Assembly: GCA_031119155.1 (NCBI GenBank)
Contig: JAVHYH010000057.1
Span: forward strand, 1-15,364
DNA: 15,364 nucleotides
From: Brevundimonas sp.
GTDB lineage: Bacteria; Pseudomonadota; Alphaproteobacteria; Caulobacterales; Caulobacteraceae
Direction: 5' to 3'
In this document: one piece after another, positions 6,827-14,217 of the stretch
Layout of the letters: every line of letters starts with the position of its first letter
Numbering within the stretch: the stretch's first letter is position 1
Notes under the pieces: model-generated
The model's database searches: none
What the model saw: only the letters and a program-made list of their open reading frames with translations
Told to the model about the DNA's origin: nothing
Position numbers and translations under genes: made by a program

Positions 6827-7798
6827 TCAGGTCGTCAGGACGCGGGGCAGTTTGAAGGTGACGGTCTCGCGGGCGCCGTCATCCTCGACCACGCGGGCCT
6901 CGAAGCGGTCGCGGACGGCCTGGACCAGATCCTCAATCAGCCGTTCGGGCGCCGAGGCGCCGGCGGTGATGCCCAGGGTCGATACCCCGTCCAGCCAGGT
7001 CCAGTCGACGTGACTGGCGTCATCGACCAGCCGCGCGTCCTTCGCCCCGGCCTTGATCGCCACCTCGACCAGCCGGACCGAGTTGGACGAGTTCTTCGAC
7101 CCGACCACCAGCACCAGATCACACCCCTCGCCGAGCCTTTTCACGGCTTCCTGACGGTTGGTGGTGGCGTAGCAGATGTCTTCCTTGTGCGGGTCCGGCA
7201 GCTCCGGGAAGCGTCGCTTGAGGGCGGCGAGGATTTCGGCGGTGTCATCGACCGACAGGGTGGTCTGGGTGGCGTAGGCCAGCGGGGCGTCGCCGGGGCG
7301 TTCGAAGGCTTCCGCGTCCTCGACCGTCTCGACCAGACTGATGGCCCCGGCAGGCAGCTGCCCCATGGTGCCGACCACTTCGGGGTGGCCCGCGTGACCG
7401 ATCAGGATGATGTGCTTGCCGTTCGCATGATGCCGCTCGGCCTCGACGTGAACCTTGGACACCAGCGGGCATGTGGCGTCGAGATACAGCATCTCGCGCG
7501 CCTTCGCGGTCGCCGGCACCGACTTGGGCACGCCGTGGGCCGAGAAGACCACCGGCCGGTCATCGGGACAGTCGTCCAGTTCCTTGACGAAGACCGCCCC
7601 CATCTCGCGCAGCCGCTCGACCACGTGGCGATTGTGCACGATCTCGTGGCGCACATAGACGGGCGCGCCGTATTTCTCGATGGCGCGCTCGACGATCTGG
7701 ATGGCCCGGTCCACGCCGGCGCAGAAGCCGCGGGGGGTGGCCAGACGCACTGTGAGCGGGCGTTTGTCGGCCGGATAGATCGGCTGGTGAACGGTCAT
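6827..7798 (-). CDS. ispH: 4-hydroxy-3-methylbut-2-enyl diphosphate reductase
   Basis: IspH (LytB) is the last enzyme of the MEP pathway. It reduces HMBPP to isopentenyl and dimethylallyl diphosphate with an iron-sulfur cluster. The three cluster cysteines are Cys26 (PRGFCAGVDRA), Cys110 (DATCPLV) and Cys209 (DICYATTNRQ). Substrate-binding histidines are seen in EIVHN, SAHGV and GHAGHPE, and the GSKNSSNSVRL and ITAGASAPE motifs close the third lobe. The length, 323 residues, is normal. The start at 7798 is the only reasonable ATG before the first strand. It faces the exported-protein gene across a 149-bp divergent gap and is the first gene of a five-gene minus-strand run. Confidence 0.97.
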   Translation of the reverse strand: MTVHQPIYPADKRPLTVRLATPRGFCAGVDRAIQIVERAIEKYGAPVYVRHEIVHNRHVVERLREMGAVFVKELDDCPDDRPVVFSAHGVPKSVPATAKAREMLYLDATCPLVSKVHVEAERHHANGKHIILIGHAGHPEVVGTMGQLPAGAISLVETVEDAEAFERPGDAPLAYATQTTLSVDDTAEILAALKRRFPELPDPHKEDICYATTNRQEAVKRLGEGCDLVLVVGSKNSSNSVRLVEVAIKAGAKDARLVDDASHVDWTWLDGVSTLGITAGASAPERLIEDLVQAVRDRFEARVVEDDGARETVTFKLPRVLTT

Positions 7799-7857
7799 GG
7801 CCGGAACCTAGTCGCTCGGACCGTTCGCCGCCACCGTCGTTTCCGCGCGCGGCGGGT

Positions 7858-7886
7858 TTGCCGCGCCTCCGTTTAGCCGCTATCAG
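7858..7886 (+). promoter_or_regulatory. candidate promoter for exported protein and argS
   Basis: TTGCCGC (7858-7864), 14 nt and GCTATCAG (7879-7886) partly match the Caulobacter housekeeping pattern. The second box lies inside a perfect hairpin GCCGCT-ATC-AGCGGC (7876-7890), which could instead be an operator. A transcript from here would have a leader of about 55 nt before ATG 7948. Confidence 0.35.
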
Positions 7887-7947
7887 CGGCAAGCGTGCGG
7901 TCGGCGTCGGGCTGTCGCCGCCTCCTCATGATCTGGAAGAGCATTTG

Positions 7948-8634
7948 ATGCGTCGCGTCCTGAAGGTTTCCCTCGCCTCGGCTCTTGTCGCCGCCACCCT
8001 GTCGGCTGTTGCGCCGGTCGCGGTCGCGCAATCGTCCGGCACGCCCCGTCCGGGCGGCGCCCAGGAGGGCCAGCAGGCTGAAGAGCGCACCAGCAGCCGT
8101 CAGCCCCGGATTGCGCCGCTGCGCCGCCGCGCCGCCGCCGGTCCCTGCCCCTATGTGAAGATTCTCTATGACGCCGCCCGCTACGTCGAAATGACCGGCG
8201 ACCGGGTCAGCGCCGCCAACGTCGGCTTCACCGGCGAAGTGGAAGGCCTGGTGTCGGACTGCTCCTACCAGAGCGACGACCCCATCGTCGTGGAGACCCG
8301 CGTCCTGTTCAACCTGGGCCGTGGCCCGCAGGCCGACGGCGCCTCGCGCACCTACCGCTACTGGATCGCCGTGACCGAGCGGAACAGCGCGGTGCTGGAC
8401 AAGGTCTATTTCGACCTGCCGGTGACGTTCGAGAACGGCGCGACCACCGCCACCGTCACGCGCGACAACACCGTCGTGATCCCGCGCGCCAATGCGACCA
8501 CCAGCGGCAGCAATTTCGAAATCCTCGTGGGCTTCGACGTGACGCCGCAGATGGCCGAGTTCAACCGTTCGGGCAGCCGCTTCCGCGTGAACGCCGGAAC
8601 CGCCGCTCCCGCGACCCAGCCCCCGGCCCAGTAA
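7948..8634 (+). CDS. exported protein of unknown function
   Basis: I do not recognise the family. The 228-residue product has a clear Sec signal peptide (MRR, hydrophobic stretch to residue 22, cleavage expected after VAVA27). A low-complexity, charged and Pro/Gly/Gln-rich segment follows (28-63), and then a folded, strand-rich domain of about 150 residues. Two cysteines, Cys67 (GPCPYVKILYDAARY) and Cys105 (VSDCSYQ), could form a periplasmic disulfide. The tail is Ala/Pro/Thr-rich. ATG 7948 is chosen over the open frame to 7858 because it creates the signal peptide and has GGAAGAG at 7935-7941. Its stop is one base before the argS start, so the two are almost surely cotranscribed. The link to tRNA charging is unexplained. 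Confidence 0.8.
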   Translation: MRRVLKVSLASALVAATLSAVAPVAVAQSSGTPRPGGAQEGQQAEERTSSRQPRIAPLRRRAAAGPCPYVKILYDAARYVEMTGDRVSAANVGFTGEVEGLVSDCSYQSDDPIVVETRVLFNLGRGPQADGASRTYRYWIAVTERNSAVLDKVYFDLPVTFENGATTATVTRDNTVVIPRANATTSGSNFEILVGFDVTPQMAEFNRSGSRFRVNAGTAAPATQPPAQ

Positions 8635-8635
8635 A

Positions 8636-10438
8636 ATGACCGATCTCAAGACGGAACTGGGCGAAGCGGTCGGAGCCGCCTTCGCCGCCGAAGGCGTGGA
8701 CGCGTCGCTCGCCCGCGTGACGGTCTCGGACCGGCCTGATCTGGCCGACTTCCAGTCCAACGGCGCCCTGGCCGCCGCCAAGGCCCTGAAGGCCAACCCG
8801 CGTGAGCTGGCCGGCAAGGTCGCCGCCCGGCTGGAGAACGACCCGCGCTTCGCCTCGGTCGAGGTCGCCGGTCCCGGCTTCATCAATCTGAAGATCGCCG
8901 ACGCCGCGCTGGCGAAGCGCGCGGGCGAAGTCGCCGCCGACGCCGCCCATGCCGGCGCCGCTGTCGTCGCCGACGCTCGCAAGGTGGTGATCGACTACGG
9001 CGGTCCGAACGTGGCCAAGCCGATGCACGTCGGCCACCTGCGCAGCGCCATCATCGGTGAAAGCCTGAAACGCCTGTTCCGCTTCCGCGGCGACACGGTG
9101 ATCGGCGACGCCCACTTCGGCGACTGGGGCTTCCAGATGGGCCTGCTGATCGTCGCCTGTGGCGATGAGAACCTGGCCGACGCCTTCATGGTCGAGGGCG
9201 ACGGTCCCTTCCCGGCCGAGAGCCCGGTCTCGCTGGCCGATCTGGACCGGCTGTATCCGCTGGCCGCCGGCAAGGCCAAGGAAGACCCGGCCTTCCGCGA
9301 CCGCGCCCGCAAGGCGACGGCCGAACTGCAGAACGGCCGTCCCGGCTATCGCGCCCTGTGGCAGCATTTCGTCGCCGTCAGCCGCGAGGCCCTGAAGCGC
9401 GAGTACGGCGACCTGTCGGTCGATTTCGACCTGTGGAACGGCGAGAGCGACGCCGATCCGGTGATGGCCGAGATGCTCGCGCATCTGAAGGCGACCGGCC
9501 TGCTGGTCGCCGACGACGGCGCCCAGGTGGTCCACGTCGCCCGCCCCGGCGAGACCCGCAAGAAGAAGCTGGCCGACGGCTCGGTGATCGAGGCCCCCTC
9601 GCCCCCGCCCCTGCTGGTCATCAGCTCGGAAGGCTCGGCCATGTACGGCACGACCGACCTGGCGACGATCCTCGACCGCAAGAAGGCCATCGGCCCCGAT
9701 CTGGCGCTGTACGTCGTCGACGAGCGTCAGGCCGAGCATTTCGAACAGGTGTTCCGCGCCGCCTATCTGGCCGGCTACGCCGCCGAAAAGTCGCTGGAGC
9801 ACCTCGGCTTCGGCACCATGAACGGCCAGGACGGCAAGCCCTTCAAGACCCGCGCGGGCGGCGTCCTGAAGCTGCGCGACCTGATCGACCAGGCCACCGA
9901 GAAGGCGCGAGAGCGTCTGACGGAGGCGAAGCTGGGCGACGACCTGTCGCCGGAAGAGTTCGAGGCCATCGCGCACAAGGTCGCCATCGCGGCGCTGAAG
10001 TTCTCGGACCTGTCGAACGCCCGAACCACCAGCTACGTCTTCGACCTCGACCGCTTCATGAGCTTCGAGGGCAAGACCGGCCCCTATCTGCTGTATCAGG
10101 CGGTCCGCATCCGCTCGCTGCTGCGCAAGGCCGCCGATCAGGGTCTGGCGCCCGGCGCCATCGTCATCGGCGAACCGGCCGAGCGCGATCTGGCCCTGAC
10201 GCTGGACGCCTTCTCGCAGGCGACGGTCGAGGCCTATGAGAAGCGCATGCCGCATGTGATCGCGGAACACGCCTACCGGCTGGCCCAGTCGTTCTCGAAA
10301 TTCTACGCGGCCTGTCCTGTGCTGATCGCGCCGGATGCGGAGACCAAGGCGTCGCGTCTGGCGCTGTCGAAGGCGGCGCTGGATCAACTGGTGATCGCCC
10401 TGACCCTGCTGGGAATCGACACGCCGGAGCGGATGTAG
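8636..10438 (+). CDS. argS: arginine--tRNA ligase
   Basis: ArgRS is a class I synthetase that charges tRNA-Arg with arginine using ATP. The 600 residues contain the ArgRS N-terminal tRNA-contact domain (about 1-88). The catalytic core begins with the HIGH-type signature DYGGPNVAKPMHVGHLRSAI (His131-His134), and GDWGFQMG, the FKTRAGG region and SYVFDLDRFMSFEGKTGPYL follow. The C-terminal DALR anticodon-binding domain includes SFSKFYAACPVL. It ends LGIDTPERM as family members do. The ATG follows the upstream stop as TAAaATG without any Shine-Dalgarno, so re-initiation by ribosomes leaving the exported-protein gene is likely. Confidence 0.97.
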   Translation: MTDLKTELGEAVGAAFAAEGVDASLARVTVSDRPDLADFQSNGALAAAKALKANPRELAGKVAARLENDPRFASVEVAGPGFINLKIADAALAKRAGEVAADAAHAGAAVVADARKVVIDYGGPNVAKPMHVGHLRSAIIGESLKRLFRFRGDTVIGDAHFGDWGFQMGLLIVACGDENLADAFMVEGDGPFPAESPVSLADLDRLYPLAAGKAKEDPAFRDRARKATAELQNGRPGYRALWQHFVAVSREALKREYGDLSVDFDLWNGESDADPVMAEMLAHLKATGLLVADDGAQVVHVARPGETRKKKLADGSVIEAPSPPPLLVISSEGSAMYGTTDLATILDRKKAIGPDLALYVVDERQAEHFEQVFRAAYLAGYAAEKSLEHLGFGTMNGQDGKPFKTRAGGVLKLRDLIDQATEKARERLTEAKLGDDLSPEEFEAIAHKVAIAALKFSDLSNARTTSYVFDLDRFMSFEGKTGPYLLYQAVRIRSLLRKAADQGLAPGAIVIGEPAERDLALTLDAFSQATVEAYEKRMPHVIAEHAYRLAQSFSKFYAACPVLIAPDAETKASRLALSKAALDQLVIALTLLGIDTPERM

Positions 10439-10446
10439 GCTAGACT

Positions 10447-10470
10447 GGCGGGACTTTCCGGAGACCCGCC
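10447..10470 (+). promoter_or_regulatory. hairpin presenting the deaminase ribosome-binding site
   Basis: GGCGGG (10447-10452) and CCCGCC (10465-10470) form a perfect 6-bp GC stem that ends 1 nt before the ATG at 10472. The 12-nt loop holds the Shine-Dalgarno CGGAGA (10459-10464). The site could modulate initiation, though 6-bp GC repeats are also expected by chance in DNA this GC-rich. Confidence 0.35.
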
Positions 10471-10471
10471 C

Positions 10472-11485
10472 ATGTCGCTCGACGCCTACATCGCCGGCCT
10501 GCCCAAGGCCGAACTGCACCTGCACATCGAGGGCTCGCTCGAGCCTGAGCTGATGTTCGCCCTGGCGCAGCGCAACGGCGTCTCCATCCCGTTCGACAGC
10601 GTCGAGGCCGTGCGCGCGGCCTATGACTTTTCGAACCTGCAGGACTTCCTCGACATCTACTACGCCGGGGCCAACGTCCTGCTGACCCGGCAGGATTTCG
10701 AGGATCTGGCCTTCGCCTATTTCCAGCGCGCCGCCGCCGACAACGTCCGCCACGCCGAAATCTTCTTCGACCCGCAGACCCACACCGACCGGGGCGTTCC
10801 CTTCGGCGTGGTGGTCGAAGGGCTGATCGCCGGCATGGACCGGGCGAAGGCGGAGCTGGGCGTCAGCTCGGGCCTGATCCTGTCCTTCCTTCGCCACCTG
10901 ACCGAGGAAGAGGCCTTCGCCACGCTGGAGATGGCCAGGCCCTACCTCCACCACTTCATCGGGGTCGGGCTGGACTCGTCCGAGGTCGGCCACCCGCCGT
11001 CCAAATTCCAGCGCGTCTTCGCCGCCGCCCGTGAGCTGGGCCTGAAGCTATGCGCCCACGCCGGCGAGGAAGGCCCGCCCGCCTATGTGCACGAGGCGCT
11101 GGACCTGCTGCACATCGACCGGATGGACCACGGCAACCGCTCGATGGAAGACGAGAGCCTGATCGAACGCCTGGCGGCTGAGCAGATGACCCTGACGGTC
11201 TGCCCGCTGTCGAACCTCAAGCTCTGCGTGGTCAAGGACCTGAAGGACCACCCGGTCCCCGAGATGATGCGCCGTGGCCTGCACGTCACCCTGAACTCGG
11301 ACGATCCGGCCTACTTCGGCGGCTATGTGAACGAGAACTATCGCCAGCTCGCCGCCGCCGTCGGCCTGACCCGCGAGCAGGTGACGCAGATGGCGATCAA
11401 CAGCTTCGAGGGCAGCTTCCTCGGCGAGGCGGACAAGGCTGAACGGATCGCCGAGGTGAAGGCCTGGGCGGCGCGGGCGGCATGA
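10472..11485 (+). CDS. adenine deaminase of the adenosine-deaminase family
   Basis: This zinc amidohydrolase of 337 residues hydrolyses the 6-amino group of a purine. Metal and catalytic residues are visible: His16 and His18 (ELHLHIEG), His196 and Glu199 (CAHAGEEG), His220 (MDHGNR) and Asp277-Asp278 (NSDDPAYFGG). The segment VGLDSSEVGHPPSKF (165-179) is characteristic of the fungal Aah1 and bacterial adenine deaminases, which act on free adenine to give hypoxanthine, rather than of true adenosine deaminases. I therefore prefer adenine deaminase (purine salvage), although automated annotation would often say adenosine deaminase (add). It lies 33 bp after argS, and its stop overlaps the next ATG by 4 bp. 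Confidence 0.9.
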   Translation: MSLDAYIAGLPKAELHLHIEGSLEPELMFALAQRNGVSIPFDSVEAVRAAYDFSNLQDFLDIYYAGANVLLTRQDFEDLAFAYFQRAAADNVRHAEIFFDPQTHTDRGVPFGVVVEGLIAGMDRAKAELGVSSGLILSFLRHLTEEEAFATLEMARPYLHHFIGVGLDSSEVGHPPSKFQRVFAAARELGLKLCAHAGEEGPPAYVHEALDLLHIDRMDHGNRSMEDESLIERLAAEQMTLTVCPLSNLKLCVVKDLKDHPVPEMMRRGLHVTLNSDDPAYFGGYVNENYRQLAAAVGLTREQVTQMAINSFEGSFLGEADKAERIAEVKAWAARAA

Positions 11486-11793
11486 CCCACCTCCTGTCGC
11501 TCGTCGTCTGGGGTTTCTTCGGCGCGGGTGCAGCGAACGTGATCGCCTTCGCCGGCGTCGCTATTGAAGCGTCACGGCTCAAGGCTGCGGGTCGCGGCGG
11601 CGACGGTCCCGTCCTCCTGTCCTCGCTGTGGGATCCGTTCGGAGCGCGCTTCATCCAGGACATCTACACGGATCGCCATCGCGACTACGACAGCGCCTTC
11701 ATCAGCCTCTGCATCCGGGTCATCCGGGTCACCACACCCTTGTTCTTCGTATTTGGCCTGACGTTGATCGTGCTGTCGTTCACGGCCCCCTGA
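11482..11793 (+). CDS. small two-helix membrane protein
   Basis: This is an unrecognised 103-residue protein with two hydrophobic stretches, roughly residues 4-27 and 82-101. They flank a polar loop with many charged residues (about 28-78, including DIYTDRHRDYDSAF). Both ends are expected on the same side of the inner membrane. The start overlaps the deaminase stop as ATGA, which supports translational coupling and a real gene despite the small size. No catalytic motif is visible. A role linked to purine uptake or to the deaminase is conceivable only from position. Confidence 0.7.
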   Translation: MTHLLSLVVWGFFGAGAANVIAFAGVAIEASRLKAAGRGGDGPVLLSSLWDPFGARFIQDIYTDRHRDYDSAFISLCIRVIRVTTPLFFVFGLTLIVLSFTAP

Positions 11794-11802
11794 CGCGCCA
11801 AG

Positions 11803-11826
11803 CTGAACCATTCATTTGAAGTTCAG
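11803..11826. repeat. short inverted repeat in AT-richer gap
   Basis: CTGAAC (11803-11808) and GTTCAG (11821-11826) are perfect complements around a 12-nt AT-rich loop, 10 bp after the membrane-protein stop. It has no T-run, so termination is doubtful. It sits in the most AT-rich patch of the gap before the exported-protein gene and could be an operator or part of a promoter region. Confidence 0.25.
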
Positions 11827-11901
11827 AAACCGGCGGTCATCTGTTCGCAACCGGACACACCGGGAGTCGCGGCCTGTTCGCCGCCTGTATTGGGGACCTC
11901 A

Positions 11902-12363
11902 ATGATCAAACGCCTTTCCGCCCTCGCCCTGGCCTGCGCCCTGACCGCCACCGCCGCGCCGGCCGTTGCGCAGGACGCCAGCCAGCCGGCCAATTTCGGC
12001 TCGCGCACCCTGTCGGCCGGCTTCACCCCGGACCCGCTGTCGATCAGCGTCACTGCAGGCGGCAGCCTCGACGCCTCGCGTCTGGGCGGTTCGTGCGTCG
12101 GCAAGATCAGCAATGCGCCGGATTTCGAACTGACCTACACCGCCGGCGGCTTGCCGCTGGCCTTCCGCACCCGCTCGGGCGAGGACACCACCCTGGTCAT
12201 CAACGGCCCGGACGGTCGCTGGTATTGCGATGACGACAGCTGGGGCGACGGCGACGCCCAGGTCATTTTCAGCAGCCCGCAAAGCGGCGTCTATGACGTC
12301 TGGATCGGCACCTATGGCGACAGCCCGGCGCGCGGCGCCCTGATCCTGACCGAGACGCCGTAA
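11902..12363 (+). CDS. small exported beta-rich protein, PPC-like domain
   Basis: This 153-residue protein has a Sec signal peptide (MIKR followed by a hydrophobic core, cleavage expected after VAQ or AVA near residue 24). The mature part is Gly/Asp-rich and predicted to be all beta. The segments FRTRSGEDTTLVINGPDGRWYCDDD and SGVYDVWIGTYGD resemble the bacterial pre-peptidase C-terminal (PPC) beta-sandwich, which is why related Caulobacter-type proteins are sometimes labelled peptidase S1; no protease triad is present. Two cysteines, in GSCVGK and WYCDDD, may form a disulfide. The ATG at 11902 is chosen over TTG at 11890 because GGGGA precedes it at a good distance. The role is unknown; it probably acts in the periplasm or outside the cell. 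Confidence 0.78.
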   Translation: MIKRLSALALACALTATAAPAVAQDASQPANFGSRTLSAGFTPDPLSISVTAGGSLDASRLGGSCVGKISNAPDFELTYTAGGLPLAFRTRSGEDTTLVINGPDGRWYCDDDSWGDGDAQVIFSSPQSGVYDVWIGTYGDSPARGALILTETP

Positions 12364-12393
12364 GCCGGCATCCGGGATCAAGACCCGAAAAGA

Positions 12394-12421
12394 AGCTCCC
12401 GGCCCCGCGCCGGGGGCTTTT
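12394..12421 (+). terminator. intrinsic terminator
   Basis: AGCTCCCGGC (12394-12403) pairs with GCCGGGGGCT (12409-12418) in a 10-bp stem with one G-U pair and a 5-nt loop, followed by TTTT (12418-12421). It ends the transcript of the exported-protein gene and insulates the riboswitch-controlled gcv operon. Confidence 0.85.
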
Positions 12422-12446
12422 GCTGTGCGCCGGATGCACGCTGCCG

Positions 12447-12454
12447 CTTGACTT
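12447..12454 (+). promoter_or_regulatory. possible -35 element of the gcv operon
   Basis: CTTGACTT contains a good -35-like TTGACT about 30 bp before the first riboswitch aptamer, which is the right place for the gcv promoter. I do not see a convincing -10 element at the usual spacing, so this is tentative. Confidence 0.25.
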
Positions 12455-12483
12455 GGAACCGGAGTCGGGGTCTTGGGACGGTG

Positions 12484-12660
12484 CTCTCGCGGGAGAGATC
12501 GGGACTGTCCAGACAGGCCCGGAGCCGAAGGCGCAACCGCCCCGGAAACGCTCAGGCAAACGGACCGCGAGGACATACGGACGCTGGAAAGTCGCCTCAT
12601 GGCGCGCCGACGGAGCAAGGGGGCGAAAGCCTCCGGAATCTCTCAGGCTTCAGGACAGCG
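12484..12660 (+). ncRNA. tandem glycine riboswitch
   Basis: Two glycine aptamers lie back to back before gcvT, as is typical of this RNA family. Aptamer 1 (about 12484-12571) has a 7-bp P1 (CTCGCGG 12486-12492 with CCGCGAG 12565-12571), the conserved GCCGAAGGCGCAA (12524-12536) and CGCTCAGGCAAACGGACCGC. Aptamer 2 (about 12582-12660) has P1 CGCT with AGCG, a CGCC/GGCG hairpin, GCCGACGGAGCAAG (12607-12620), a stem capped by a GAAA tetraloop (12619-12634) and ATCTCTCAGGCTTCAGGAC. The linker between the two is only about 10 nt, as expected. Glycine binding normally switches the downstream glycine-cleavage genes on. Confidence 0.93.
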
Positions 12661-12716
12661 GGGGCGCGAGGACGGCGGAGCTTCCGCCAAATTACGCGAC
12701 CGCGAGAGTCTGGACC
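12661..12716 (+). promoter_or_regulatory. riboswitch expression platform and gcvT ribosome-binding site
   Basis: Between aptamer 2 and the gcvT ATG lies a perfect hairpin GGCGGA-GCT-TCCGCC (12674-12688) without a U-tract, so control is probably at translation and not by termination. CCGCGAGAG (12700-12708) contains the likely Shine-Dalgarno GAGAG, 8 nt before the start. It is exactly complementary, over 9 nt, to CTCTCGCGG (12484-12492), which is the 5' side of aptamer-1 P1. Confidence 0.6.
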
Positions 12717-13829
12717 ATGACCGATCAAACCCTGAAGACCACGCCCCTGAACGCCGCGCACCGCGCGCTGGGCGCCCGCATGGTCGGCTTCGGCGGCTAT
12801 GACATGCCGGTCCAGTACGAAGGCGTGCTGGCCGAGCACCGCTGGACCCGCGAACACGCCGGCCTGTTCGACGTCTCCCACATGGGCCAGTGCAAGATCA
12901 CCGGCGAGGACGCCATCGCCCAGTTCGAGCGCTTCGTGCCCGGCGACTATGCGATCCTGAAGGCCGGCAAGCAGAAATATTCCCTGCTGCTGAACACCGA
13001 CGGCGGCATCATCGACGACCTGATGGCCGGCAAGCCGGACCACGACGGCCTGTTGGTCGTCGTCAACGCCGGCAACAAGGACGAGGACTTCGCCTTCTGG
13101 CAGGCCAACCTCCGGGGCGATGCGAAGCTGACCGTTCTGGACCGCGCCCTGATCGCCATCCAGGGGCCGGAAGCCGCCGAGGTCATGGCCGCCCATGACC
13201 CGCTGTTCGGTGATTTCGGCTTCATGGACTGCGCCCGGGTGATGATCTTCGGCGTCGATTGCTACGTCTCGCGCTCGGGCTACACCGGCGAGGACGGCTA
13301 CGAAATCTCGGTCCCGGCCGATCAGGCCGAACGCATCTGGAACCTGCTGCTGGAAGACGCCCGCGTGAAGCCGATCGGCCTGGGCGCCCGCGACAGCCTG
13401 CGCCTCGAGGCCGGCCTGCCGCTGCACGGCCACGACATCGACCCGACCACCAGCCCGGTGGAAGGCGCGCTGACCTTCGCCCTGTCCAAGTCGCGCAAGG
13501 AGCGCGCGGACTTCAACGGCGCCGAGCGGGTGCTGAAGGAACTGGCCGACGGCCCGACCCGCGTCCGTGTCGGCCTGAGCGTCAAGGAAGGCGCCCCGGC
13601 CCGCGAAGGCGCCGAGATCGCCGACGCTGACGGCAACGTCATCGGCAAGGTCACCTCGGGTGGCCCGTCGCCGACCCTGGGCCGCAACATCGCCATGGGT
13701 TACGTGCCGCCGGCCTTCGCCGAACTGGGCACGGACCTGAAGGTCATCGTGCGCGGCAAGGCCGCCGCCGCCGAAGTCATCGCCATGCCGTTCGTGGCGC
13801 AACGCTATTACCGCAAACCCAAGGCCTGA
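12717..13829 (+). CDS. gcvT: glycine cleavage system T protein (aminomethyltransferase)
   Basis: GcvT takes the aminomethyl group from lipoylated GcvH, releases ammonia and passes the one-carbon unit to tetrahydrofolate. The 370-residue protein has the standard order: an N-terminal folate-binding domain with FGGYDMPVQYEG, GLFDVSHMGQ and NTDGGIIDDLM; a middle part with SRSGYTGEDGYEIS and IGLGARDSLRLEAGLPLHGHDI; and a C-terminal GcvT barrel with GKVTSGGPSPTLGRNIAMGYV. The frame is open to 12420, but that part is the riboswitch, and ATG 12717 matches the family start (TPLNAAHRALGARMVGFGG). gcvH follows after 10 nt, so the two are cotranscribed. Confidence 0.97.
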   Translation: MTDQTLKTTPLNAAHRALGARMVGFGGYDMPVQYEGVLAEHRWTREHAGLFDVSHMGQCKITGEDAIAQFERFVPGDYAILKAGKQKYSLLLNTDGGIIDDLMAGKPDHDGLLVVVNAGNKDEDFAFWQANLRGDAKLTVLDRALIAIQGPEAAEVMAAHDPLFGDFGFMDCARVMIFGVDCYVSRSGYTGEDGYEISVPADQAERIWNLLLEDARVKPIGLGARDSLRLEAGLPLHGHDIDPTTSPVEGALTFALSKSRKERADFNGAERVLKELADGPTRVRVGLSVKEGAPAREGAEIADADGNVIGKVTSGGPSPTLGRNIAMGYVPPAFAELGTDLKVIVRGKAAAAEVIAMPFVAQRYYRKPKA

Positions 13830-13839
13830 GGATCAGACC

Positions 13840-14205
13840 ATGAAGTTCACCAAGGATCACGAGTGGGTCAGCCTGGACGGTGACATCGCCACCGTCGGCA
13901 TCTCCAAGCATGCCGCCGACGCCCTGGGCGACGTGGTGTTCGTCGAGACCCCGGAAGCCGGCAAGACCGTCTCGGTCGGCGACAGCTTCGCCGTCGTGGA
14001 ATCGGTCAAGGCCGCCTCGGACGTCTACGCCCCGGTCGCCGGTGAAGTGGTCGAGGGCAACGCCGCCCTCGCCTCGGCTCCGGAAACCGTCAACGCCGAT
14101 CCGGAAGGCGAAGGCTGGTTCGCGAAGATCCGCATCTCGGACGCCTCGCAACTGGACGCCCTGATGGATCAGGCCGCTTACGACCAGTACCTGACGACGC
14201 AGTAA
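13840..14205 (+). CDS. gcvH: glycine cleavage system H protein (lipoyl carrier)
   Basis: GcvH carries the aminomethyl intermediate on a lipoyl arm between the P, T and L proteins. It has 121 residues, close to the normal size. It shows FTKDHEWV at the start, GISKHAADALGDVVFVETPEAG, the lipoylation site AVVESVKAASDVYAP with Lys57, and NADPEGEGWFAKI near the end. The Shine-Dalgarno GAGGA (13828-13832) overlaps the gcvT stop codon. A repeat-hairpin cluster follows the stop. Confidence 0.98.
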   Translation: MKFTKDHEWVSLDGDIATVGISKHAADALGDVVFVETPEAGKTVSVGDSFAVVESVKAASDVYAPVAGEVVEGNAALASAPETVNADPEGEGWFAKIRISDASQLDALMDQAAYDQYLTTQ

Positions 14206-14217
14206 GACCGCCGCGGT

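Noticed and set aside
8561..10993. 810-codon open frame on the minus strand
   Set aside because: It is antisense to argS and the deaminase gene, both of which carry strong family motifs. Its protein is a low-complexity Arg/Gly/Val/Gln-rich shadow typical of high-GC DNA.
12674..12688. hairpin before gcvT as an intrinsic terminator
   Set aside because: The stem is good, but it is followed by AAATTACG and not a T-tract, so translational control is more likely.
12420..12716. N-terminal extension of gcvT
   Set aside because: This DNA is the tandem glycine riboswitch and its expression platform, and the GcvT family starts at 12717.
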